A DNA stretch of 5,015 nt from positions 1 to 5,015 of the forward strand of contig JAHEME010000283.1 in the NCBI GenBank assembly GCA_024643825.1, given 5' to 3'. Source of the stretch: Chloroflexota bacterium (GTDB lineage: Bacteria > Chloroflexota > Anaerolineae > Aggregatilineales > UBA3940). Numbering within the stretch: position 1 is the first letter of the stretch; each line of letters opens with the position of its first letter. The notes beneath the pieces are model-generated. The model had not been told where the DNA came from. It saw only the letters and a program-made list of their open reading frames with translations, and did no database searches. A program made the translations under genes and the position numbers. Below, piece after piece: positions 1 to 5,015 of the stretch.

Positions 1-135
1 CGTAGTTTAGTATCTTTTGAGTCTCTGAAGTGATCTCTATTTGGATTGTCATACCGGATATCATACACACAACCCGATCCGTTTTTCAAAATCGTAGTTT
101 GTGACCGTTTTCAGTATAGCACATCTGCGTGACAT
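1..135. other. Non-coding left edge
   Basis: No reading frame of note and no RNA gene is visible. CGTAGTTT occurs at 1-8 and 93-100, and TCATAC at 49-54 and 61-66 (12 bp apart, around GATATC). These could be regulator sites or chance. Any neighbouring gene lies outside the window. Confidence 0.5.
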
Positions 136-170
136 TTGATTGGGTAGACCTTCGCCTCTAGAATGTTCGT
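136..170 (+). promoter_or_regulatory. Sigma-70-type promoter of the M28 peptidase gene, probably leaderless
   Basis: The -35 box TTGATT (136-141) is followed by a 17-nt spacer and the -10 box TAGAAT (159-164), which match the consensus at 4/6 and 5/6 positions. Counting 7 nt from the end of the -10 box puts the expected transcription start at 171, the A of the ATG. No Shine-Dalgarno sequence precedes that ATG, which fits a leaderless message. This is read from the sequence only; the start site has not been measured. Confidence 0.6.
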
Positions 171-1223
171 ATGATCACCCAACCCAGGCTGACAACAATG
201 ATTCTGCTTGCGGCCCTCATGTCTTGTGGGCCGCTGTTTTCCGCGCCCACACCTACGAAAGTGTCGATCACCCCTTATGTGACACTGCCGTCTTCACCAT
301 CGCAAGAAGATGCGACGGTGGAAACCACGGCAGCAGCATCGCCAGAACCAGGCAGCGATGATTTCATCCAAACGTGGATGGATGCAATCTCCGTCAGCAA
401 TATGATGCAAACAGTATTCGCCCTATCCAATCTGCCGACACGCCACGTCAACAACTCCACGATCCAGGATGTGGCACAGATTATCTACGATAGGTTCATC
501 GACGCGGGTGGTAATCTTCAGGTGAGTACGGATAAATTTCCTTTGCTATGGAATGGGGTACTAACCACCCAGCAAAACGTGGCCGCCACTCTGCCCGGAA
601 CAGACCCCACCGCAGGGATCGTGCTGATCGGTGCGCACTACGACTCGCGCACTGCCGATCTCAACGATGCGGTATCCCCTGCCCCCGGCGCGAACGACAA
701 TGCCAGCGGGGTTGCAATCATGCTCGAATTGGCGCGCGTGCTGGCCCCTGAAGCCCGACGTACAACGATTGTGTTTGCGGCGTTTTCCGCAGAGGAAGTT
801 GGCAGAGTAGGTAGCAAACACTACGTGGAGGCTGCGCAGGCACGGAACGATGATATCCGCGTTGTGATCGTGCTGGACATTGTGGGAAATAGTGCTGGTC
901 CAACTGGGGAAGGTAGCCTGCGTGTCTTCAGCGCCGACCCACCTGATTCCCCTTCGCGGCAATTAGCGTACAGGTTCGAAAAGCAGAGCGAACATTTCAT
1001 GCCCGGCCTTGATATTCAAGTGCAGCCCACTATCGACCGACCGGGCCGCTATTCGGATCATGTGGCCTTTAGCGAAGTGGGGATTCCTGCCATCCGCCTG
1101 ATCGAACCGATAGAAGATCCCGGTCGGCAACATTCCGCTTTCGATACGCCGGATACGGTCTCCGGGGATTATCTGCGGGTGGTGGCCCAGGTTTTGCTGG
1201 CGTATCTTGGTTCGCTGCGGTAA
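171..1223 (+). CDS. Secreted M28-family zinc metallopeptidase (aminopeptidase-like), putative lipoprotein
   Basis: A 350-residue exported peptidase of the M28 (aminopeptidase Y / Aeromonas aminopeptidase) family, expected to bind two zinc ions and trim peptides outside the membrane. All ligand positions of the family are visible: H156 and D158 in GAHYDS, bridging D176 in GANDNASG, catalytic E208 and ligand E209 in FSAEEVG, D236 in LDIVGN, and H321 in QHSAFDTPD. The N terminus has Arg6, a short hydrophobic stretch (10-17) and Cys19 in LMSC. This resembles a lipobox, but Met at -2 is unusual, so cleavage after the Ala of FSA by signal peptidase I is an alternative. Residues 25-62 are a Thr/Ser/Pro-rich linker before the catalytic domain (about 65-350). 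I chose ATG 171 because it coincides with the predicted transcription start and supplies the basic n-region; ATG 198 is the alternative. Exact substrate is not determinable: M28 includes aminopeptidases, carboxypeptidases and glutaminyl cyclase-like members. It converges on the Cys-rich operon and is not co-transcribed with it. Confidence 0.93.
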   Translation: MITQPRLTTMILLAALMSCGPLFSAPTPTKVSITPYVTLPSSPSQEDATVETTAAASPEPGSDDFIQTWMDAISVSNMMQTVFALSNLPTRHVNNSTIQDVAQIIYDRFIDAGGNLQVSTDKFPLLWNGVLTTQQNVAATLPGTDPTAGIVLIGAHYDSRTADLNDAVSPAPGANDNASGVAIMLELARVLAPEARRTTIVFAAFSAEEVGRVGSKHYVEAAQARNDDIRVVIVLDIVGNSAGPTGEGSLRVFSADPPDSPSRQLAYRFEKQSEHFMPGLDIQVQPTIDRPGRYSDHVAFSEVGIPAIRLIEPIEDPGRQHSAFDTPDTVSGDYLRVVAQVLLAYLGSLR

Positions 1224-1246
1224 AAGTGGGACCAACCTGCTTACTT

Positions 1247-1276
1247 AAAAAAGCGGGGGAGGCCTATTCCATCGCT
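1247..1276 (-). terminator. Probable intrinsic terminator of the Cys-rich operon
   Basis: On the - strand AGCG (1276-1273) pairs with CGCT (1255-1252), and an inner GG pairs with CC across a two-base mismatch. The loop holds GGCC. The stem is followed directly by six T (1252-1247). The hairpin overlaps the TAG stop of gene A (1277-1275). The + strand copy lacks a T-run, so it should not stop the M28 transcript. The stem is imperfect, so confidence is moderate. Confidence 0.5.
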
Positions 1277-2402
1277 ACATATCGTCAGAAACCTCTTCTT
1301 GATCGTCTCCACTCCGCCGCCGCACGAACAGCAGTACCAGCAGCAGAATCAACGCTGCCGTCCCCACGCCAAACACAATCGGAACGGTCGCGGGGGGCAA
1401 CGATGATTCCTCCGGGGTGTCTGGTGCGAATCGGGCGAACGCACAGCCGTCAGTGCAGCCTGGCTCCCGACCTGCAATCTCGGCATCCAGGCAGAATACA
1501 TCATCATCCGCCGAAGTTGCGGGAATCACAGCACAGCCCTTCGCATCGCAGTCCAGCAGCGAAATCTCCAGCAGCATGTCCGTCCCGATGCCGAGCACCG
1601 GGTCAGAGGGTAAGCACACCAACACTGGCGCTTCCCTGCATCGCATCCATATGATAGCTGTGTACCCGTGCGTTTGCTTGACGAACTCCTCGACGACTGC
1701 CCCTGAAATCTCGTTGACGCCCACGATCTCGCAGGCAGGCCCCTGAGGGGTGGCAGTCAAAGTAGCCAGCGAAACGATCACTTCTTCCGAGGTGGCGGTT
1801 GCCGTCCGGGTTGGAACGGGCGTATCACTTGCCGGAACCGAGGTCGCTTCTTCTTCGGTCGCTTCCGGGGCGTGAGTTGTAACCGTCACGGTACGGGTTG
1901 GGATTTCGGTAGCGGTGGGAGTTCGCGTAGGTGGGTCGCAGTCCAGCGGGCAGGTGGAGAACGACTCAAGCGCACCGCATACGCTATCCCCGCACGTTAT
2001 ATTAAGGGGGCAGTCGACTCCACAACTGTTCACTTCCTCTGGGGCGCAGATAGCATCGCCGCATACTGAGGGGCAATCGCCACAGTTGTAGGTCGCTTCC
2101 CCTTGATCTGGTTCGCAGACCTGATCGTTGTCGCACACGTTGCCGGGTGACGGTTCGTTAGGGGGGCATCGACCGCAGTCCTTCGGGCACGTGGAGCACG
2201 TTTCCCCGAACGTGGTTTCACAGATTTTGTTGCTCGTGTCGAGATAGCAGCCTAGAGCGGGAACTTCTCCCGGGGGTTGGGCCGCCTGCAAGACTGCCCA
2301 ACCCCCGCTGAATAGTCCTAGCAGCCCGGCGATACATGCCGGAAGCAGGATGCGCCTGACAAAGTCCCTGCTTCCCCGCATGGTGCGGATTTCGCCTTGC
2401 AT
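1275..2402 (-). CDS. Cys-rich, membrane-anchored surface protein (gene A), paralogue of the upstream gene
   Basis: A 375-residue protein I do not recognise as a named family. Regions in order: a basic N terminus and hydrophobic segment (about 17-41), either a signal peptide cut near VLQA/AQ or an anchor; a Cys-rich block (52-155) with about four units of the type C-G-D-x-x-C-x(3)-E...C-x(2,3)-D-C, clearest at 114-131 and 137-155; a Thr/Pro/Glu-rich stalk (156-222); an eight-Cys domain (C224, C255, C263, C285, C290, C304, C316, C320); a transmembrane helix (about 339-360); and an acidic tail beginning RRRSGDD. The predicted topology puts the bulk outside and the C terminus inside, by the positive-inside rule. 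The start lies 14 nt after the stop of gene B with no strong Shine-Dalgarno, so translation may be coupled. ATG 2381 (residue 8) is an alternative start. An even number of cysteines in the 8-Cys domain suggests disulphides. Adhesion, sensing or a cell-surface structural role are all possible; none is shown. Confidence 0.87.
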   Translation of the reverse strand: MQGEIRTMRGSRDFVRRILLPACIAGLLGLFSGGWAVLQAAQPPGEVPALGCYLDTSNKICETTFGETCSTCPKDCGRCPPNEPSPGNVCDNDQVCEPDQGEATYNCGDCPSVCGDAICAPEEVNSCGVDCPLNITCGDSVCGALESFSTCPLDCDPPTRTPTATEIPTRTVTVTTHAPEATEEEATSVPASDTPVPTRTATATSEEVIVSLATLTATPQGPACEIVGVNEISGAVVEEFVKQTHGYTAIIWMRCREAPVLVCLPSDPVLGIGTDMLLEISLLDCDAKGCAVIPATSADDDVFCLDAEIAGREPGCTDGCAFARFAPDTPEESSLPPATVPIVFGVGTAALILLLVLLFVRRRSGDDQEEVSDDM

Positions 2403-2416
2403 AGCAGCGAGGCGGC

Positions 2417-3832
2417 CTAGTGCTGATCTGTCGGCGGCGGCACGGGCGGAACCCGCATCGTGCTCGGATCTTCGTCCGCACTCGGTTCCAGAATCGTTGG
2501 CGGCTGCTCATAAGTCCGTGGTGCTGGAACTGGGGCTGGGCTGGGTGGTCGCTCACGAGTGACAACCCCTTCCATGCTATCCCCGCTGTCATCGTCGTCG
2601 CGACGGCGGCGGATTAGCAGCAGAATGAGCAGCAGAAGCAGCAGCAAGGCCGCTGCCACCAGCAGATACCACCACGGGAACGGCAGCGCGAAGCCTCCCG
2701 CATCCGGCGAAAGCGCACATCCGACCGTGCAGCTTGGATTGGTCGCAGCATTGATCGTGAAGCACAGTTGATCGCCATCCAACTGCCCAACCTGGTCGAA
2801 CTTGCGGCACACCCCCACATCCGAGCAGTCCACCAGACTGATCCGTGTCAGATCCGAGTCAACCGGTTCCAGAATATTGTTGTAAATCGGGATGCACAGC
2901 CGATCCCCTGTCTCTGGAACCGGGCATACCCATACTTCCAGGTCTTCCGCCTGCACCGGGATGTAGTCGCCGGGGTTGGCTGAAGTCGCATAGGCCGCCT
3001 GCCACCCTTCCGGGCGGCTCTCGTACGGAACCAGTCCGCACTCTGGCTCTGGCTCCGGTGTCGGCGTGACGGTTGGCGTCGCGCTCCCGGTAGCCGTGGC
3101 CGTTGCGGTAAGCGTCGCTGTCAGTGTTACGGTCGCCGTAGACGGAGCCGAAGTAGCAGTAGACCCGGTCTTTGTCGGCGCTTTTGTAACGGGTACGGCT
3201 GTTGTCGGCACTACGGTTGTCGGTACGACAGTGGTTGGTTCTTCAGTGGGTTGACAGTCGACCGCGCAATTCCCGCTGTTCTCGCAGGCGCTGCAAATGC
3301 CGTCGCCGCAGGTGATCGCTACGGTGCAGTCATTGCCTGCCCCGCAGCAGCTATCGACTTCGTGCGCGGCGCAGATGCCATCGCCACACGGGGATGGGCA
3401 GTCGCCGCAGTTGGAGGTACATTCCTGTGGCGAATTACATACGCCATCATTGTTGCAATCACTGCATTTGTTTGTGTTGGGGCAGCAGTCCGCCGTGCAG
3501 CTCGCGCATGTCTCCTCCGGATCGCAGGTCCCGTTGCCGCAAGTATTCTGGCACTTGCCGCAGTCCGTGGGGCATTTGCTGCATGACTCGCTTGAGTCAC
3601 AGAAGCCGTCCCCGCAGTATCCCCCCTGGTTCAGGAGTGGGCCAACCCCTGCGAGGCCACCTGGCCCGGAAGGTGGCACTTGCAGATACGCGATCCAGCT
3701 TGCCAGCATGAACCCGGTTACCGCCGCCAGTACGATAATAAGCAGCCGCGTAGCGAAGGGAAGATCGCGCATCAGGGGCCCAATTTCGATGCGCCGGGCC
3801 CGCTGTGATTTTGTAGTGGAGTGAATAGCCAT
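2417..3832 (-). CDS. Cys-rich, membrane-anchored surface protein with Pro-rich cytoplasmic tail (gene B)
   Basis: A 471-residue protein from ATG 3832. An in-frame GTG at 3892 would add 20 residues, but it lies inside the predicted promoter, while ATG 3832 has GGGGGA 5 nt upstream. Regions: basic N terminus, membrane segment (about 28-50), five Cys repeats (73-193; the first two read CGDGFCDSSESCSKCPTDC and CGNGTCDPEETCASCTADC), a Thr/Pro/Val/Ala stalk (194-264) with PTTVV tandem units, an eight-Cys domain (C265, C303, C313, C336, C342, C357, C368, C372), a very Leu-rich transmembrane helix (about 386-407), then RRRRDDDD and a 60-residue Pro-rich tail. The membrane segments and charges predict N-in, large external part, C-in. 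The domain order and the cysteine spacing match gene A, so the two are tandem duplicates that have diverged. Repeats of the CGDGxC...E...C..DC kind occur in many bacterial and archaeal surface proteins; their ligand is not settled here. The long tail could dock a cytoplasmic partner; that is inference. Molecular function unknown. Confidence 0.88.
   Translation of the reverse strand: MAIHSTTKSQRARRIEIGPLMRDLPFATRLLIIVLAAVTGFMLASWIAYLQVPPSGPGGLAGVGPLLNQGGYCGDGFCDSSESCSKCPTDCGKCQNTCGNGTCDPEETCASCTADCCPNTNKCSDCNNDGVCNSPQECTSNCGDCPSPCGDGICAAHEVDSCCGAGNDCTVAITCGDGICSACENSGNCAVDCQPTEEPTTVVPTTVVPTTAVPVTKAPTKTGSTATSAPSTATVTLTATLTATATATGSATPTVTPTPEPEPECGLVPYESRPEGWQAAYATSANPGDYIPVQAEDLEVWVCPVPETGDRLCIPIYNNILEPVDSDLTRISLVDCSDVGVCRKFDQVGQLDGDQLCFTINAATNPSCTVGCALSPDAGGFALPFPWWYLLVAAALLLLLLLILLLIRRRRDDDDSGDSMEGVVTRERPPSPAPVPAPRTYEQPPTILEPSADEDPSTMRVPPVPPPTDQH
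3194..3238 (-). repeat. Three imperfect 15-bp tandem units encoding PTTVV in the stalk of gene B
   Basis: Residues 199-213 of gene B read PTTVV, PTTVV, PTTAV, encoded by three 15-bp units that differ mostly at third codon positions. It is an in-frame, protein-level repeat and could vary in copy number between strains. Confidence 0.75.
3254..3616 (-). repeat. Five CGDGxC-type cysteine repeats within gene B
   Basis: Residues 73-193 hold units starting at C73, C98, C126, C149 and C175, each about 19-21 residues with the pattern C-(G/N)-(D/N)-x-x-C, an acidic or polar middle usually containing Glu, then C-x(2,3)-(D/G)-C. The fourth unit is longer and has an adjacent CC pair. The units are diverged at DNA level, so the array is old. 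Gene A has a shorter equivalent at 1938-2249. Confidence 0.8.
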
Positions 3833-3866
3833 TGGTTTCCCCCAGAGTTGCAACGAGGACAATACC

Positions 3867-3902
3867 TGATTGCAGAATAGCATGGCTATCACAGCCGCGC
3901 AA
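3867..3902 (-). promoter_or_regulatory. Candidate promoter of the Cys-rich operon (extended -10)
   Basis: On the - strand TTGCGC (3902-3897), a 17-nt spacer and TATTCT (3879-3874) preceded by TGC (extended -10). The predicted start is near 3867, giving a leader of about 35 nt before ATG 3832. The -35 box is weak. This position argues against the upstream GTG start at 3892. Confidence 0.42.
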
Positions 3903-3922
3903 GAGCATCTCCTGACAGAAAT

Positions 3923-3957
3923 TTGACAGGTGGCGGAAATGCCTTATACTCCACAAC
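3923..3957 (+). promoter_or_regulatory. Near-consensus sigma-70 promoter of the HTH gene
   Basis: A perfect -35 TTGACA (3923-3928) and TATACT (3945-3950, 5/6 match) separated by 16 nt; the start is expected near 3957. It is the best promoter in the window. It also shows that the open frame extending back to the TTG at 3923 is not the real start of the gene, because that codon is the -35 box. Confidence 0.75.
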
Positions 3958-3978
3958 TAATGTTGCACTAATACAACA
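3954..3978. promoter_or_regulatory. Candidate operator at the HTH gene start site
   Basis: CAACTAATGTTG (3954-3965) is a 4-bp-arm inverted repeat around TAAT, and TGTTG (3961-3965) also pairs with CAACA (3974-3978). ACTAAT occurs twice, 11 bp apart (3956 and 3967), about one helical turn. The cluster lies exactly over the expected transcription start. It could be a binding site for the product of the gene (autoregulation) or chance in an AT-rich patch. Confidence 0.3.
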
Positions 3979-3982
3979 ATTG

Positions 3983-4222
3983 ATGTGCCGCTATCACCCT
4001 GAGGATCAAACGCCCGTGACCGATAGCTTTGAAGACTACGTAACTGTCGCTGAGGTGGCCGACCGCCTGAACATCCACCCGGAGTCAGTCCGCCGATTGA
4101 TCCGTAACAAGAAGCTTCCGGCGCGTAAGTTTGGCAATTCATGGTTGGTCAAACGATCTACGCTGGAGCAGTTTGCCAGCCATTACGATCCACGGCCTGG
4201 CAAGAAAGCCACCCTGCTCTAA
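3983..4222 (+). CDS. Small excisionase/MerR-like helix-turn-helix DNA-binding protein
   Basis: A 79-residue protein from ATG 3983. Residues 19-64 (YVTVAEVADRLNIHPESVRR, then LIRNKKLPARKFGNSWLVKR, STLEQF) form the HTH_17 / excisionase-type winged helix: helix 2 is VAEVADRL, helix 3 is HPESVRRLIRN, and the wing is KLPARKFGNSWLVKR. There is no room for an effector or recombinase domain. The family includes phage Xis proteins and stand-alone regulators such as BldC; with no integrase or other mobile gene here, a chromosomal regulator is more likely than an excisionase. ATG 3983 has no Shine-Dalgarno sequence; GTG 4016, with GAGG at 4001-4004, would give a 68-residue protein that still keeps the whole domain, so the start is uncertain. 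It lies downstream of a strong promoter, divergent from the Cys-rich operon and 101 bp before minC in the same direction, so either could be a target. Targets are not shown by the sequence. Confidence 0.85.
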   Translation: MCRYHPEDQTPVTDSFEDYVTVAEVADRLNIHPESVRRLIRNKKLPARKFGNSWLVKRSTLEQFASHYDPRPGKKATLL

Positions 4223-4234
4223 TCGATCCTGAAG

Positions 4235-4285
4235 CAGGTTGTCCACCCCGATTGTCTGGAGTAAGGGGTGGTTTGCACCAACCTG
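4235..4285 (+). promoter_or_regulatory. Two-part hairpin between the HTH gene and minC (weak terminator or leader structure)
   Basis: Outer arms CAGGTTG (4235-4241) and CAACCTG (4279-4285) enclose inner arms CCACCCC (4243-4249) and GGGGTGG (4265-4271), with a 15-nt loop and a 1x7 internal loop. All 14 pairs are Watson-Crick. Only TTT follows the inner stem, so as an intrinsic terminator it would be weak. It could reduce read-through from the HTH promoter into minC. Confidence 0.5.
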
Positions 4286-4308
4286 ATGCGTGTACTACAC
4301 TACCTCTT
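4273..4308 (+). promoter_or_regulatory. Weak candidate promoter for minC
   Basis: TTGCAC (4273-4278), 17 nt, TACACT (4296-4301); 3/6 and 4/6 matches. The start would be near 4308, just ahead of the ribosome binding site. The -35 overlaps the hairpin above. Read-through from the HTH promoter is an alternative source of minC mRNA. Confidence 0.3.
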
Positions 4309-4313
4309 GTCTC

Positions 4314-4318
4314 AGGAG
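4314..4318 (+). promoter_or_regulatory. Ribosome binding site of minC
   Basis: AGGAG, 5 nt before ATG 4324. It is the only canonical Shine-Dalgarno in the window and fixes the minC start. Confidence 0.8.
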
Positions 4319-4323
4319 AAGGC

Positions 4324-5015
4324 ATGGATCAGTCAGCGATTTCCATTAAAGGTATTCGGGATGGCTTGCTGATCACCGTCAGCGAGGGGGCCTGGGAATC
4401 ACTGGAAGTGACCCTGCTTGCTACTATCGAGCGTCAGGCAGAGTTTTTCCGGGGAGCGCAGGTAGCTCTACAGGTAGGAGATCGGGTTTTGGAACGTGAC
4501 GATATTCGCAAGCTGCGGGATCGATTAGCGGCGCATGACGTAACCCTGCGTGCCGTGCTGGGCGAATCGGCGGAAACGATGCGATCCGCGCGCCGCATGG
4601 ACCTGGAAACCGATCTGGTAGATTCTTCCTCCGCGTCAGATCAGTCGCCGGATGGAGAACTACCACCTATCGATTCCAACGAGTATGGAAGCAGCGGTGT
4701 GATCGTCAAAACGACGTTGCGTTCCGGGCGGATCATCCGGCATATGGGCCATGTCGTAGTCATTGGAGATGTCAACCCCGGCGCACAGATCGTCGCGGGT
4801 GGTGATGTGCTCATCTGGGGTCACCTTCGTGGGACGGTTCACGCGGGGGCAGCAGGCGATACCTCGGCGCTGGTATGCGCTCTTGATATGCGCCCCCAGC
4901 AGCTTCGCATCGCCAATATGGTTGCCATTTCACCCCCGGAAAATCATACGCGCCCTCACCCGGAGATCGCCTTTGTGCGCGAGGGACAGATCGTGGCGGA
5001 AGAATGGGGCAACGG
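4324..5015 (+). CDS. minC: Septum site-determining protein MinC (3' end cut by window edge)
   Basis: The first 230 codons of MinC, the FtsZ-polymerisation inhibitor that, recruited to the membrane by MinD, keeps the Z ring away from the poles. The N-terminal domain (about 1-90) is a weakly conserved alpha/beta fold beginning ISIKGIRDGLLITV. A polar, acidic linker (about 95-122) follows. The C-terminal beta-helix domain (about 124 onward) is diagnostic: TTLRSGRIIRHMGHVVVIGD, then VNPGAQIVAGGDVLIWGHLR, GTVHAGAAGD and QQLRIANM, the classical MinC_C signature for MinD binding and self-association. Since MinC proteins are usually about 220-260 residues, little should be missing. The tail AEEWGNG has not reached a stop at the edge; minD would be the expected next gene. 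The start is supported by the AGGAG site. Linkage to the upstream HTH gene is the only regulatory hint. Confidence 0.93.
   Translation, partial: MDQSAISIKGIRDGLLITVSEGAWESLEVTLLATIERQAEFFRGAQVALQVGDRVLERDDIRKLRDRLAAHDVTLRAVLGESAETMRSARRMDLETDLVDSSSASDQSPDGELPPIDSNEYGSSGVIVKTTLRSGRIIRHMGHVVVIGDVNPGAQIVAGGDVLIWGHLRGTVHAGAAGDTSALVCALDMRPQQLRIANMVAISPPENHTRPHPEIAFVREGQIVAEEWGN

Noticed and set aside
1..100. CGTAGTTT direct repeat as a possible attachment or integration scar
   Set aside because: Only 8 bp match exactly, with no enclosed mobile gene.
561..962. 133-codon - strand frame inside the peptidase gene
   Set aside because: The + strand carries every catalytic residue of M28, so the opposite frame is a shadow.
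1228..1241. CAACCTGCTT near the end of the peptidase gene, matching the inverse of 4232-4241
   Set aside because: A 10-bp match is expected several times by chance in 5 kb.
1226..1654. 142-codon + strand frame after the peptidase
   Set aside because: It is antisense to gene A, has low-complexity Arg/Ser/Pro composition, and no recognisable motif.
3251..3586. Ala/Val-rich + strand frame of 111 codons resembling a membrane protein
   Set aside because: Composition follows from the reverse complement of the GC-rich Cys repeat codons; no start signals.
3297..3824. 175-codon open frame on the + strand opposite gene B, with an odd Pro/Gln/Ser/His composition
   Set aside because: It is the antisense reading of the Cys repeats, whose CGDG codons read as PSPQ. 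It has no ribosome site and no domain, and gene B has clear structure on the other strand.
3983..4222. HTH gene as the excisionase of an integrated element
   Set aside because: No integrase, attachment-site repeats, tRNA gene or phage genes are present in the window; the neighbour is the housekeeping gene minC.

Overview
The window (about 56% GC by eye) carries five genes: a secreted zinc peptidase on the + strand, a two-gene operon of cysteine-rich membrane-anchored surface proteins on the - strand, a small helix-turn-helix protein on the + strand, and a minC gene on the + strand that runs off the right edge. The Thr/Pro-rich stalks (PTRTPTAT-like, TATATATGS-like), the Cys repeats of the CGDGxC type and the mixture of genes are what one often sees in Chloroflexota (Anaerolineae-like) genomes. 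That assignment is an inference from style, not from a marker gene.

Layout. 1-170 is a non-coding leader with a good sigma-70-type promoter whose predicted start site coincides with the ATG of the M28 peptidase (171-1223), suggesting a leaderless mRNA. The peptidase converges on the cysteine-rich operon, which reads leftward from about 3867 and ends in a terminator-like hairpin at 1247-1276. The operon is gene B (2417-3832) then gene A (1275-2402), 14 nt apart. Both encode the same architecture: N-terminal membrane segment, a block of CGDGxC-type repeats, a Thr/Pro stalk, a domain with eight cysteines in matching spacing, a second membrane helix, and a short charged cytoplasmic tail (longer and Pro-rich in B). 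They are diverged tandem paralogues.

Between gene B and the HTH gene lies a divergent regulatory region (about 3833-3982) with a near-consensus promoter (TTGACA-16-TATACT) for the HTH gene and a weaker extended -10 promoter for gene B. The HTH protein (3983-4222) is an excisionase/MerR-like single-domain DNA-binding protein. It is followed after 101 bp by minC (4324-end), the FtsZ-ring inhibitor. A two-part inverted repeat (4235-4285) sits in that gap.

Nothing here is a recognisable defence system, mobile element, RNA gene or CRISPR array. The least explained part is the paired Cys-rich surface proteins, whose shared 8-Cys domain I do not recognise.
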